Source: Pipra filicauda (lineage: Eukaryota > Chordata > Aves > Passeriformes > Pipridae). From it: a DNA stretch of 64,000 nucleotides. The stretch spans positions 124,001-188,000 of the forward strand of contig NW_024104528.1 in assembly GCF_003945595.2 (NCBI RefSeq). The letters are read 5' to 3'. Shown in pieces: positions 41,701-54,610 of the stretch; positions within the stretch are counted from its first letter, which is position 1; each line of letters begins with the position of its first letter. The notes under the pieces are model-generated. The model was not told the origin of the DNA, searched no databases, and saw only the letters and a program-made list of their open reading frames with translations. Made by a program: the position numbers and the translations under genes.

Positions 41701-42883
41701 TGGAGACAGAGCCCCTTGAGAGAGGCGGACAGCTGGCAGTGAAACCCCTCCACAGCTCCAGGTAAAACGTCCTTCAGAATCTACAGCCCCTTGTTTTGCT
41801 TGGCTTTAATCAGACATTTCTGGGGTCTAGAAAGATTCAGCTGGAGCCAAGCATTTTCCATCAGCAAGGATTGGCAGAAGAAAGCCTCTGCTTCATAAAC
41901 CATAAATCTGGTGAAGCAAGCAGCCATCAATCCAGGTACCCATGGCTCTGGACACTGTGCTTTGAAGCCTTTGTGGTCTTTCTTGGGCCATCCAACCCCA
42001 GTACCAAATGCTGGTAGGGAATGGCTACCACTCTGGCACTTCAAAAATGTAGGCACACCTCTAAACCACGACTTGACCAAACACAAATTGGATTGAATCA
42101 CCTTCACTCCTCAGGCAGGGGAGGCCCTTGGAAAAGAGATGTGGCAGATTTGGCAGTAAGCCTGGAGCACAAGGCTCGCAGGTTACATTTTTTTGTTTAC
42201 CTGTATTATGTCAAACTATTTCCTTCTCTCAGAATTTCCTTGCAGTCTACCAAGGCTGCTTGTTGATGGTGAGAGATCGGTCAACTACTTCAAAGTGATT
42301 TGACCTTGCTTGGGTTGGGGACAGAGCCCAGACCTTGGCTGGTAGCGGTCACCTTGTAATGTCAAAGCCACTGTGGTGTGTCTGTTTAGGCAACTGCAAG
42401 CCATGCTGATGCACAGGGGTGGGTGAGCTGCCTCCAATCACACTGAAGAGAGCGGAATTTAGCTTTCCTTGTCTTTGGCGGTAGCTGAAACAATAGAAAT
42501 GTCCCCAAAGGCCAGGGTATGCAAGCCAGCAGGGCTTCTCTAGAGACCAATAAATGGAGGAATTTACGTTTCATTAATTGTGTATCAGAGTAAACACTGG
42601 AAAAACACCAAACCAACCAACCAAAGCAGTGACTTTACCACTGACTGCTGGGGGAGGCTTCTGCCAAGAAAGCAGCCTTGGATCAGAGAGCAAGGAAGCA
42701 AAGCCCTTCCAAAGGGTGACTCAGAGCAGCCTCGCAGGCTCTTCCACTGACTCCCTGTCACCACCGTGCTGGATGGAGGCACGGAAGAGAAGCTCCTGTC
42801 TGGCCACAATCCTCTGTGTGCCTTGTGAGCCTGTCTCAGACACAGCTGCAGGGAGGTCAGCTGGGCTTCTGATCCCTCATGTC
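38761..42883. other. intergenic, no gene seen
   Basis: Moderately GC-rich sequence. Open frames up to 132 codons occur on both strands, but none has splice context or a recognisable product. No transposon is recognised before the CR1 at 42884. Confidence 0.6.
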
Positions 42884-43690
42884 ACAGAATCACAGAATCG
42901 TTTGCATTGGAATGGGCCTTAAAGATCATCTCATTCCAACGCCCCTGCCTTGAGGACACCTTCCACTAAATCAGGTTGCCCGAAGCTCCATCCAGCCTGA
43001 CCTTGAACACTTCCAGGGATGGAGCGTCCACAGCTTCTCTGGACAAACTGTGCCTCACCACCCTCACAGCAAAGAATTTCTTCCTAATATCTAATAAAAA
43101 CCTTCTGGCCACACTTCTTTAGATGCAGCCCAGAACACAGTTGGCTTTCTGGGCTGTCAGTACACATTTTCAACTCATGTTGAGCATCTTGTCAACCAAT
43201 ACTCCCAAGTCCTTCTCCTCAGGGCTGCTCTCAATCTATTCCCTGCCCAGCCTGTACTTGTGCTTGGGATTGTCCTGACACAGGTGCAGGACCTTGTACT
43301 TGGCCTTCATGAGGTTGGCACTGGTCCATCTCTGAAGTCTGTCCAGGTCCCTCTGGATGTCATCCCTTCACTCCAGTGTGTTGATCACTCCACACAGCTT
43401 GGTGTCATCAGCAAACTTGCTGAGGGAGCACTTGATCCCACTGCCTATGTCACCGATAAAGGCGTTAAACAGCATCAGTCCTGGCACCAACCCTGGAGGA
43501 TGCCACTCATCACTGGTCTTCACTAGGGCATTGGCTGTTGAGCACAACCCTTCCAGTGTGGCCATTCAATCAATTCCTTATCCTCCAAGTGGTACATCCA
43601 TTAAATCCATGTCTCTCCAGATGAAAGACAAGGATGCTGCGTGGAACAGTGTCAAATGCTTTTTGCAATTGCAGACTATATTAAGATGGA
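42884..43690 (-). mobile_element. CR1 LINE, 5'-truncated and internally deleted, with part of the RT domain
   Basis: On the minus strand the element ends with two ATTCTGTG octamers (complement at 42884-42899), the CR1 3' signature. It reads back through the 3' UTR and ORF2. The frame at 43368-43565 (-) encodes part of reverse transcriptase with the catalytic box FADDTKLCG, preceded by LVPGLMLFNAFIGDIGSGIK. About 300 bases of the usual CR1 body are missing at a junction near 43100-43107. The coding frame is broken by stops and cannot be functional. The 5' edge near 43690 is approximate. Confidence 0.93.
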
Positions 43691-46600
43691 AAATTCATAT
43701 ATTTTCTAACATGAGATAGTTATTTTGTTTTTTCCATCTACTGGCCACCAGAGATCTGATAAATGCAACAGCACAGGGACCTTGAAGGAGCTGCTGTCCC
43801 CTTACCAACCTGCAGGTCATCAACTAGGGCAAACATCTGAGTGGGGACTAAGTCAGTTGGAGCAGTCAAGGAGGGACTGGAAAAGGAGCCAGTCTTCTTT
43901 GGAGAGAGACCAAAGAAGACCTGTTAGCTGATGCCATGAAGACAACCAGAAAACCCAGCTTGCACTGTCAGGAAGGTAGAGCAGACCCTGTGATAAGCCT
44001 TTTGCTTGTGGGACTTTCCTACTTGAATTGAGGGATTGGGCTGGTCTGTGACACACTGAGGCTAGGCCTGAATGAAGACTTTATTTCATTAAAACATCAC
44101 GCTTGCAAAAAAAAATATTCCTGGCTCAGTTTTGTTCCCTTGATGGGTTTTAGACATAGGCAAGCTCGGGCTGAGCACTATTAAAAACGGTTTCAGGAAA
44201 ATGGGGTAGTTGGGTGAGCAAAAACACCAAGAAGTGGTGTGAGTGGCCCCTGCAAGTGCTGCCCCCTGCCCAGCACTGCTCTGCCTCTCTGGCTGCTCCT
44301 CTGTGGTCCTCAGGCTGGGGCAGCTGCCTGTTCCCAGAATTGGCTTAAAATCAATGTGCAGGGGAGAGGAAAAAAACTGGCTAGCTGGTGAAAGACTGAG
44401 AGATGGGGGGGGAAAATAAATGTTTTTTTAAGAAGGCTGTCCTGGCAGAAGAGCAAACCCCACTTGCTTTTGGAGTGTCATGGCCTCTCATCTCTTCCAC
44501 AGAATGAACTCAGGGTGCTACAAGCCCAGACCTGGAGTGCAGCTGACAGCATGATCTTAACTTCAACTCTGAGGCATCCAAATATGCACTTCTGAGTGGC
44601 TATATATGAAAGAGAAACAGAAAAGTCTGGCTTTCTCTGGAAATGTGGCACAGAAATGGCTTGCACAATCGTATTTACTTTGGAGGTTCTTTTTTGGGAA
44701 GTGTTGCCTGTTCTGGGCTGTGTGTCAGCTCCCAACCCCATGAATTTTCCCTTCTCCTCTTTATTCTCAGTGCTCCTGTGGGTTGGCTGCCTGTGTGGGA
44801 GCCAGGGACCCCAGACCCTGCCAGACCTCACTGAACTTCGTGATTACTGACATCATGTTTCCACCAAGGAGCAGGACATGGTGATGCAGGGACCATCCCC
44901 TGGGCTCAGCCTTGTCCCTGGACAGAGACCACAGAAATAGCAATGTATGGGCAAGGGGAGAGGAAAGGAAGATGCATATTTTAACTTAAGACATTTATAG
45001 AATTTCTGATGGGTTTAGAGGAGAAAACGTTTTTTTTTTGGGGGGGGGTGATTCCTTTGGTTTTGTTTTACAAAAAGTACAGGCAAGAAATATAATTTGT
45101 AATATAAGAAAACACAATCCTCTACTGGCAAAGTATACATGTGTGATTTGACTGTCAGCTCTTACAAGAAAGGGCAAATTGTGTTATAACAGTACTGGGG
45201 ATAAAAAAACATGAGGATTTGAATGAATTTGCCAAGAGCCCTGCACTACTGTTGTGGGAAGCTGGAGACGCCTCGAAAGAAGAACTTCCAGGAGTAAGGA
45301 ATGGCTTTGCTAAATAGCCCAGGGAAAAATACAGTCTTAAGCCCATTCTGTTGGGAAAGTGTGCATCCAGGAAAGGACAAGCAAAATGTGACAGTAGAGC
45401 TGTCCATAGAGCTGGCAATGGTGCAGGGACAGAAACCTCTCAAAAGTACCGAGATATCCTTCACAGTTCCTTTGAAATCCCTTTGCACAGCTACTGACAA
45501 AGATCTGAAAATGTCTAGTGCCAAGCACATACATCTATCATGCTGGGTAATGTTGCATCATCATTTCTTGATGATCGTGTTTTCCTGTCCCTGTCCCTCT
45601 GTTGTCCCATGTGAAAGTTAGAGCAGAAGCACTTGGGGACCAGCAGCACTGGGCATTGCCTGTGCAGAACAAATTGTTCTTGATCTTTGCAGGCATCTTC
45701 TAGGCACTGCTATCATAAAGAAAACTTCAAAGATTTCGTGTAGTAGAATTACAGCTTTAATCCAAGATAAGTACTGATGTATGAAAATTAAAGGGGCAGA
45801 GTGTGTTTGCCAATTGTGACTGGGCAAGGAAAGAATTGCAAAAACAGTCCTTTTGCAGTTTGGGTTTGCAGAGGCAAGCGCAAGGTGCACAAAAGGGGAA
45901 GCAGAGTGTGCAGCTAGCAAGTGTACATGTCTGCAGAGATGCCCTAACTGCAATGCCAAGAAAATCAGACCTTCAGCCAAGAAAAACAACATTAAAATGA
46001 TGCAATGACATAAGCTAAATGCTGGTCATGGAATCTAAATTACACGCAGAACAATCAAGAAGGAAAACACCGACGACATTCGCTTGTGTAACAGGGGTGT
46101 TGACCTCACAGCTGGCAGGCAAGGAAGGGCACAAGTGCAGACACAAGTAAAACCAGTGATAGGAGGGGGGACTTGACCTTGCTGAAAGCATCAACCAGGC
46201 CTGTCCCTTAGGGGTGATACCGAAGTATCACAAGACTGCTCAGGTTTGTACATTTTAAACTAGTCCATTTAAAATCTGCCACACTTAAAAACCTCACCAG
46301 GACAGACTCACCTGATGAGCAGAGCAAGGCAAGAAAGCTGCAGCTCAGCACCAGGACAACTGCCTCTTGCTCAAACAAAAAGCTGGATAAGGACATGCTT
46401 AGCATTTTTTTTAAAAAAAGAAGGAATACACTTCACCAAGGGCTTTGAGATCTCTGGTCAGGAGACGTCCTACCTGTAGGATAAGTACTGAGGGTTGCAC
46501 TGCAGGTGGGAGACAGATGTGGGTTATGTTCTCTAGGTTTCTGCTCCATGTCTCGTATAGGCTATGAAACTTTTGTGATGCCAGCACTACATATACTACC

Positions 46601-49600
46601 AATGCAGTCAGGTTATAGAACTAGACATGAGAAAATGCAAATGTAGATCCAAACAAAAATAAAAAACATCCTAACTCAGACCCAACACTGTATTGTGCTA
46701 AAAAGCAGTGAACAAAAATGTCTCATTTGGGGTGTAAAAGGCATTTTATTCACCCAACACCCTTTATTAATGGGATGTGTTTCTAGAGTATCTACTGATG
46801 AGTAGCATTTATTATATGTGCTTCACAGCTTCATCTGTATTTTAGACTATAATATAAGCAACACAATACAACCCCTGATAAGTGGGAGAGAGGAAATGCA
46901 TGCACAATACAAGATGTTCCCATCAAAAACTCATCTCCTCTTAGTGCACAGAGGACCTACAGGACACGGTCAGTGTTGCTCAAATACAAACATACTATTC
47001 AACAAGCACCCCCTCAAATCAGGAAGGAGAGATCATCTGGTGCCTTTAAACACAACCTTCAGTTATCATGTCCTCAGAAACACTTGGATGATCCCAGCCT
47101 CGCCTTCAGACTGGGGTGGTGGGATGAGCTGCAGGCTCATTTCAGGCCACTTGTGGTGGACCCAGGCAGCAACTGAGGAGGGAGGCTCTTGCAAAGAGCT
47201 TTCAGTGGGAGCCTCCCAGCAGGCTCAGACCCACAGACAAATCACACCCTGCCCTCCCCTCCTCTTGCCCCTAAAATGCCTCTTTGCTGGCAGCTTTGAG
47301 ACCTACAGGCGAGAAAGGAGAGGCAGCACCCAAGGTCATCAGGCTACAGAGAGTACCCAAGAACAAAAGATTAATTTTAATGTCCTGGCTTCAAGCAACC
47401 TCGGCCAATAGCTTCAGGAAGTCTTCATCATTTATGCGGAGGAGGAAGCACCTGGAAATCACAGAATTAATTCGATCTGAAGAGACTGTGCTCTGGAAAA
47501 ACACATGTGTCAGGCCCCATTACTCAAGATTGCAGGGGCAGGGATGGGACAAGCCATGAGTGGTGAGCAAGTGTGAGTGTGCTGGATGCCAGTCAGTGGC
47601 ATTGGCTCAACCATGTGTTTCCTCAAGCCAAAGTCCCAGCTCAGCTTGGCACCGGGCTGTGCATGCCCTGGCTGGCCAGGCTGGCATTGAGCAGGGAGCC
47701 GTCCCCTCCCCACAGCCCTGCCCTGAGAGGAGGGGTGACCAAGTACCAAACTAGGTCAGGGAAGGAGGTTTGATTTCCCGTTGCAAACTGGGAGAGCATT
47801 GCAGGCCACACAGCCTTGCTGTCGGCAGGGTCAAATGCAGACACGTTCCCCCCAGCCCTTGTTTGGCACCACACTGTGCCCAAGCAGTGCCACATTCCTA
47901 CATGGACTCACCTCAGCTCCATGGCCAAATGCTGCACATGCAATGGAGTTAAACAAACTCCAGCACAAAGCTAAACATTATGTGTGTGTTTATCACCCTT
48001 GTGCTCTGAGTGAGTACAAATAGGCTGCGCATTAAATCACACAAACAGGCTGAGAGGCTTCTAACACTGTTTGGGTCATGACCTGTCAGGCGGTTGTAAC
48101 TCAGTTGTACTTCCTAGCTTTCCCTTTCCTTGTGTGAGAGGCTGCCTTAGTCCATAGCTGCCAGGGAGAAGTGGTGTTGTTGCAAGTTTGAGATGCGTCA
48201 GATAAAGGAAACGTGACAAAAATTCCTCAGTTTATCCACCAAGCCCATTTCACCTGGCAAAATTTGAAGTGCCAGCTCTGCACTGCTGTGGGCAAGGGAG
48301 GGAGAACCAGAGCTTTTCACTGTCAGATGGAAGGACATCCAGACCAGGGCTGAGGCCGCCCTTTCTCCCCTCACCCCAAGCTGTGGTCCCACAAGCATTC
48401 AGCACATTGCACCCAGATAATATGTGGTGATGGGGGCTCAGAGAAGGGTAGTGCCAAGATGCTCAAGTGTCTTCTCCCATTTGGCACAGTTCAGAGCATG
48501 CTGCAGGGTCAGCAAAGGGGGTCAGCAAGCACAGGGAGCCTCTCAAGCTTCTCTAACCTGAGGAACTGCTTTTCTCTCAAAGCAGAAGCATTTTGTAAAA
48601 TGCAACCACTACGTGAAGTGATCTCACAGGCATTTTCAGTAAGTGGTCATCATAAGTCCTGAAGTAGTTGGACAGTTATTGGAACAAATGTATGATAAAA
48701 GCCTTTCCACCCCCATCCCTCCCACCCCTACTTTATACCCCATGATTTCTTCCTTGTTTGAAATGATTCAGCAATAGACTCTCCGATAGTCTCTATCTGG
48801 TTAAAAATAGTTACTTGCCTCATATGGCTTTAGCATGGTACTGTCAACTGTAAAATGTTCCACCTTCCAAAAAAGTAGAGTGAAAAATGAAAGTGAGCTT
48901 TCACACATCATTACTCTCTGCAGTGAGACCTCCAGAGCTCATTCCAAACCCATCAAAGGAGGAGAGGCGGGCTGGGAGGGCGGGCAAGCAAGATGCTCCT
49001 GTTGCTGCCCGGTGCCCTGTGGGTCCTTGTGAAGCTTTTCCCCCTACACAAAAGTGACCCGGCTGATGGTTTGCTCATTTCCCAAAACAAAACACTAGAT
49101 TACTTCCAAGAGACATTTATTTGTTGGATTTCTGGAATGTTAGAAGAGTTTAGTCATGGAAGCTGGATGTCTCCTGATGTCAACAATGGGAATACACTCC
49201 AGCAGGGAACCAGTATAGCCCAGTTAGCTGAGTCACACTCCAATCACCCCATAGCACTGGGGCAAGAGGGCACGAGAGCCCAAAATCCCATCAGCCATCT
49301 CACAGCTCTTGTCCTCTGTAGGCATGGGGATCAGTGATGGGCTTGCACAGTGTGACTGGCTATCCTGGACTGAATGTGCTTTGGTAGAAAAAAAGGGTAA
49401 TTTGATGGCAATAGTGGACAAATGGTGCAGGTGGGTTATTTCACTTGGCTCTCTGTATCACTTGAATCTTGAATTTGTTTGCATTCAGGGCCAGCTGCTG
49501 GAGGGTGTGTGGCGGGACCCTTCTGCCACAGAGGTGTCACAGGGAGGTGGTACTGAGGCACTGCAGGGTGATAAATGGAAAGTGCATCAGGTCCGGCCTA

Positions 49601-52600
49601 TGAGGGGACAGATGGCACCTCTGCAGTGCCCACAGCCAGCTCCTGATGTTCCCACCCAGGGAGGGAAGCACAGCACAGAGCTGCAGTCTGCCCCAGGGCC
49701 CCAGGTCAGAGAGAAAGGTTTGCAGCCAGCAGCTAGAGCGTTCATCAGGGCTTCTTCTGTTGCTGAGCAGCAAACAGGGTTGGTGATATCCACCAGCTCC
49801 CAGTGCTGAAGAACTTCAGAAAAGCCAGGGAGATGCAGAAGTATCCATTGGTTTTCACCGCACACCTCACAGCATCAGAAGCTGACTCTAGAGGCTGTAT
49901 GACAAATTGCTGGTTAATACCCACATTAATTCATTTTTTCCCTCAGAGTTGCATTTGCTGTGCATGCTGAGCCATCCTCTGCTCATTTCCTCAAGGTGAT
50001 ATGCTAAATCCTGCTCCCTGGACCATGGCAATCAGCTACTGCTGGAATACAATCAAGCTGCAGATGGCAGCTGAGGGAATCACAGGGATTCTGCATTGCT
50101 CAGCACCATGGTCAAATCCTGGCCAGCATCACTGGGGCAGGATTTGACCACAGAGCCAGACATGAGCAAGCCTGCTGCCTGCCCGTGGGGTGTTCTCAGT
50201 GCCCACCTCTGTCCTGGGCAGCACTCTTGGGTGCTGCTGCTGTATTTGTGAGATCCTGAAATACCTGTCACACTGCCATATCACCTCATATTGACCACAC
50301 CATAGTAAACATTTTCTCTGAGTCCCTCTTGACAAGACAAGGGATGAGTCTAGAAATTACTTCTACAGAAAGTGAGTGTTTTGAAGAAGTGCAGGAAGGG
50401 GTTGAGCTTCCCAGTTTTGGATGCCTACTTGTGTACCAGACCCCAGCTGTGTTTATGGGAAGGGACGTTTTCACATTCCAACAATTTTAATGCACTCCAG
50501 GCCTTATGCAATTTTTCTTTCCATTTACAATATTAGGTATTTCATATGATAAATCTGAAGTGTGGTTTTTGTGCATGAATGATACAGTTTCCATAATATT
50601 TTTTCATATGCGGAGACATTTTGTTTTGATCTCATGGGGCATGAGTCAACTCCTATTTGAAGCCACTGGACTCCTTCCAGTGACCTTCCCAGAGCCTGGC
50701 TAGCTGGGAAGATGAGGTCTGATGTGCTGTAGGTGCAAGCTATCATGACCTGCTGAGACTCAGGGCAGCTCAGTAGAGCAGCTCAATCATAGAAAGGCTA
50801 CATCAGGAAACTAGTTGAGAGCATCCAGCGTGCTTGGTGCAAAAACAGTGTCTGCCCCAGAAATGCACATGCTGTAGCACCATGAGACTCCCAGACAAGC
50901 TGGCAGAAGTGCATGTTCAGCCCTGCAAGATCCACAGAGTCTGACCATCCAACACATGTGCATTTCCTTTAATCTCAAGGCTGCAAGAGTCAGGGTGAGT
51001 TACGGAACTTATTTGGTCAAGCTCCTTGAGTGGGATGAACAACACCCTGGGTTTCCTGGATTACCCAGGCCAGGCCTTCCACTCTCACAGAAGCAGCAGC
51101 CCTGTGGACCCAAACAACCCTAAGCATGCAAGGGTGTTTCCCATGAAGACCTTCAAGACTCCCCATGTGAGTGTGGGATCCCACACAAATTCAGGCATGT
51201 GCCCGCCCAATATGCATGAATTTTATCCCCCCTTCTTAATGACTGTCAGAAGAGCTGTTTCTTTTTTTAGTAGGAGCAAGTTCCAAGGGAGAAATGTCTG
51301 GTCTGGTTCCCCAATTCAGCAAAATTCTGGCAATTTGCCTCAGCTCAGAAAGGTGCCTCTGTTCTGCGAGGCCAGTGAGGAAGAGAAACACTCACACCCT
51401 GGAAGACTCAAAATGAGCAAGAAACAGGTCAAGTGCCCAAAGCTACCGACTGAGCATCCTCCCTGTCTACATGGCTTGCATGTCAAGAGCTCTGTTAGTG
51501 ACAAAGGGCTGGCCAGAGGTGTTTGTGTCATGATCCTCAGCACACAGCATTCCTGCCATCATTAAATGGCACTCTGGAGACATTCAGAGCAGGAGTCACT
51601 AAGGAGGGCCCAGCAGGTGGTAGCCTCTGCCTGCCTCTGCTGCCAGCTCTGGCAGTGACCTGGGACTACTCCACAGGACTGGGGCTGCTCTGCAGTGTCC
51701 TCCACCATTGGCCCTGCTGAGGAAACCTCATGTGATTTGGAAATTAAGCAAAGTATTTTGTGTTTATGAAACAGCTCCTAAGAGTTTGAAAAAGGGACTA
51801 GTGGTGTTTACACACAAGCTGGACAGACTCTAACACGGTGCATGCTCTGTTGTGTCAACTCCTGCACCTGCATAAGATATTTTACAAAATCCCTGTGAAA
51901 TGAAGGAGCCAAACAACTGGGTCTAATCAGCCCTGCCTGTGCTCTCACTGGAGCCGCACAACATTTCTGCTAACGGAGCTGCGGGATGTTATGGAAAATC
52001 TGCTCTCCAAAGAGCCTTTGTTCATGTCTGAAGTTAAGGCTGGTCAAAAGCAGGGAGTGGAGCTGTGGGGGAGCTGGTGCTGGAGCAGCCCCGATGCAGA
52101 GCCCTGCTCCTGGGGCTTATGGAGCGCTCCCTAGGAATAGGGGAGACTTTGGAGGGAGCCCAAACAGCGGGACAGGGAGAGCAGCAGCTCAGCTAACACC
52201 ACCTTTATCCCCTCTCAGGCAAGGAGGAGACTTGCCCAAAGAAGAATAAAGTTGAAACACATTTTCTTGTGCTTTCCCAAGCTACCAGAATTACCAAATG
52301 TGCTTTTCATTGTGTTTTTTTTGTTACCTATGCCAGAAAGTTTTTGGACCCCTTCTCTAGCAAAACAGATTCTCCTCTTTTTTGTACCATTTGCAGAAGG
52401 TCCTGTCTGGCCCGTGTTTGCTCACAGAGTGACACCAGGATTCAGTCCACAAAAGGTTGTTGACCTGGGAAGAGAGCTTCTAGAATTCAAGGGCTGGGCA
52501 ATTTCTTGGAAATTGCCTTATCAGCACAGCTACAAGCTGGAGCTTTAACAGCTCTCCCCGAGCTGCATGTCCCTAGTTCCTATTCCTGCAGTTTGCTATA

Positions 52601-54250
52601 TATGCTGTACACATATGTTTATTTCGTAGTTTGTTATTTTGGGCCGAGATTGCCACAAAACCACGAAGCCAAGATCAATTGCTTTTCTGTTACTGCAATT
52701 AGGTATCAAGGAATGCCCAAAGCAAGCCAGTAACGGGGAGCAGGCGTCTTGTGCACAAGACTGTGTAAAGGCTGATGCCAAGAACCTCACATGCCCTCCT
52801 TTGCTGGTGGAGAAGGGAATCAGCAGGGGGGGTCAGGGGTTGTTATCAGCAAAGCAAAAGGCAGTAAATCAGGAGCAGAGAGGCGCTGGGTTTGCACAGC
52901 AAGGAGAGTCACCGGGGTGCAGGCTGGGCTCTAAGAGCAGTGGAAGTGGGCTGAGTGGGAATGGATGAGTGCAGCACTTCACGGATTTAAACCAAAACCT
53001 TACAGTGCATTAAAGCCTCCTGGAGGCACGAGCCTGCGCTTACACAGGGACTTGCTCTGAACTTTCACAGGGTCAGGATGGGCTGGTTCACCATGAATCC
53101 CAAGGGTGTTTGCAGTGCCTCAGACCTTCCCAGGCAAAGAAGATCTGGCAGCCCAGACAGATCTGCCACCTCTTGTCATCCCCCAGCTCCTCTGCCAGTG
53201 GCTGTGCCCAGCTCATGTTTCGGGACAATGCGTGGCTGGGCAGTCTCCATCCTACCCTCATCTGGGGAGCTGGGGAATGCATCTTCTTGGGAGAGCTGTA
53301 GGGAGCATGGACTTTGCATCTGGGATTCAGCCCTCATCCCCAAGGGGCATGGTGCAGATCTGAGCAAGGACCTCAGGAGTGGCCAGCAAAGCCCCTTGGC
53401 TCACCTGCTCACCCACTGCCCTCACCAGGACAGGCTGCTGAGCGAAGCCAGTGACTGCCTTGGAAACAAATGTCCACAGAGCCACGGGCACACAGCACCA
53501 GCAACTTCACATCCTGAACTGCTGCTATGATAATCCTGTTTGCTCAGTCTTAGTGACTGAAGAGAACCATAACCAAGGAAAACAGCAGGATTATCCTCCA
53601 GCACCTGTTCCCACTGAAAGGATTATCATAGTTGGCTGCATCAATGATGTCCTCTAGGTATCACCATGAAAGCAGCCTGAGGGACATGGCAGCCCACCAG
53701 AAGACCTCTCTCCCCTTCTGCATGCCCCTTTCCTGGGTATTTTCTGGAAGATCCTGACAGACAAAGGCCAGTCCATGTGGATACAAGTATCAGTGCTTTC
53801 ATGCCTGCAGCATACAGGCTTGCTCTCCAAATAGCATCATCTCCTGTTTGACTGTCTAACGGGGAGGTGGTGTGAGAAGTATGGGCTGTAAACTGCAGTG
53901 CTCAGAAGGCAGACAGCAGCTTTAAAGTACTTTAAAACAAGCTGGTTTTCCTGCTCAACATTCCCTGTGCTTTTGTGGTCAAGAGCAGGATCGGACCCAC
54001 TCACCTCACAACATGGAAGGGCTCTGTTGTGCTGCATTTACATCTACAATACAATGCTAACTGATTTAAGAGCTGTTTTACTGAAGAATGAAAATGCTTG
54101 ATTGCAGAAAAATCTTGGAGTGTACCTCAATAGTCCAGAGAGGTGCTGCAACTGCACCAAGGCCTTTGTGACATGAGCTGATGCCTCTCTCCATCAGTTT
54201 TTTCAAGAACATCCTTCCATCCCTTAAGCAGGGGCCTTGGAAAACAAATT
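43691..54250. other. intergenic, no gene seen
   Basis: About 10.5 kb of mixed composition. The longest open frames are 46818-47411 (+, 197 codons), 51026-51565 (+, 179 codons) and 49309-49809 (+, 166 codons). None has a recognisable domain or coding character, and frames of this length are expected by chance in GC-rich stretches. A G-rich run lies at 45031-45050. Confidence 0.55.
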
Positions 54251-54610
54251 ACTGCACAGATTTTTTTCTATAATGGAATGTAACATTAAAGTAAACACTG
54301 GAACATGGAGACAAACAAAGCAAAAAAAATCAGGGAAATAATCCTTAGCTTCTAATGATTTTTGCAAAACATTGCTGAAATTAGGTTTTATTGGAACAAA
54401 AATGTATTTATCATATCTGTCAACACTGGAAAATTATGGTTAAATTACAAGTTTATTTTAAACTCTGACGATGATCCAGAAGTGATATGCTATTTATAAA
54501 TAGCTTATCATACACCACAGTATAAAAAGTACATTGATCTTCTTGTTATTGAGTCAAATTCATTGTTATATATGAGATGGGAATTAGCTTTACCCCTCTG
54601 ACTATAAAAC
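54251..54610. promoter_or_regulatory. AT-rich block, candidate enhancer with a GATA/MEF2 palindrome
   Basis: A distinctly AT-rich island in GC-richer surroundings. It contains MEF2-type and GATA-type sites at 54483-54510, plus TTAAATTAC and ATTAGG homeodomain-like cores. The composition and motif density resemble conserved non-coding elements. Conservation cannot be tested from this sequence alone. Confidence 0.35.
54483..54510. repeat. 28-bp near-perfect palindrome, GATA-MEF2-GATA
   Basis: The core GCTATTTATAAATAGC (54489-54504) is a perfect 16-bp palindrome. Outside it TGATA (54483-54487) and TATCA (54506-54510) pair as well, with one mismatched pair (T/T) between. The core contains CTATTTATAA on both strands, a full match to the MEF2 consensus YTAWWWWTAR. 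Confidence 0.9.

Noticed and set aside
42600..42625. CCAA-type short repeat (accaaccaacc)
   Set aside because: Only a few units long; ordinary simple sequence.
46345..46359. RE1/NRSF-like sequence TCAGCACCAGGACAA
   Set aside because: The left half-site fits REST, but the gap to the right half is one base too short for the canonical motif and the right half is incomplete.
46818..47411. 197-codon open frame, + strand
   Set aside because: It starts at GTG, not ATG, has no recognisable domain and no splice context. About one frame of this length is expected by chance in 64 kb read in six frames.
48993..49337. 114-codon frame with a signal-peptide-like start (MLLLLPGALWVLVKLF)
   Set aside because: A hydrophobic start alone is weak evidence. 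The rest has no cysteine pattern, domain or splice context, and no poly(A) signal follows closely.
51026..51565. 179-codon open frame, + strand
   Set aside because: No domain, no promoter-like region and no poly(A) signal fitting it. Composition is that of translated intergenic DNA.
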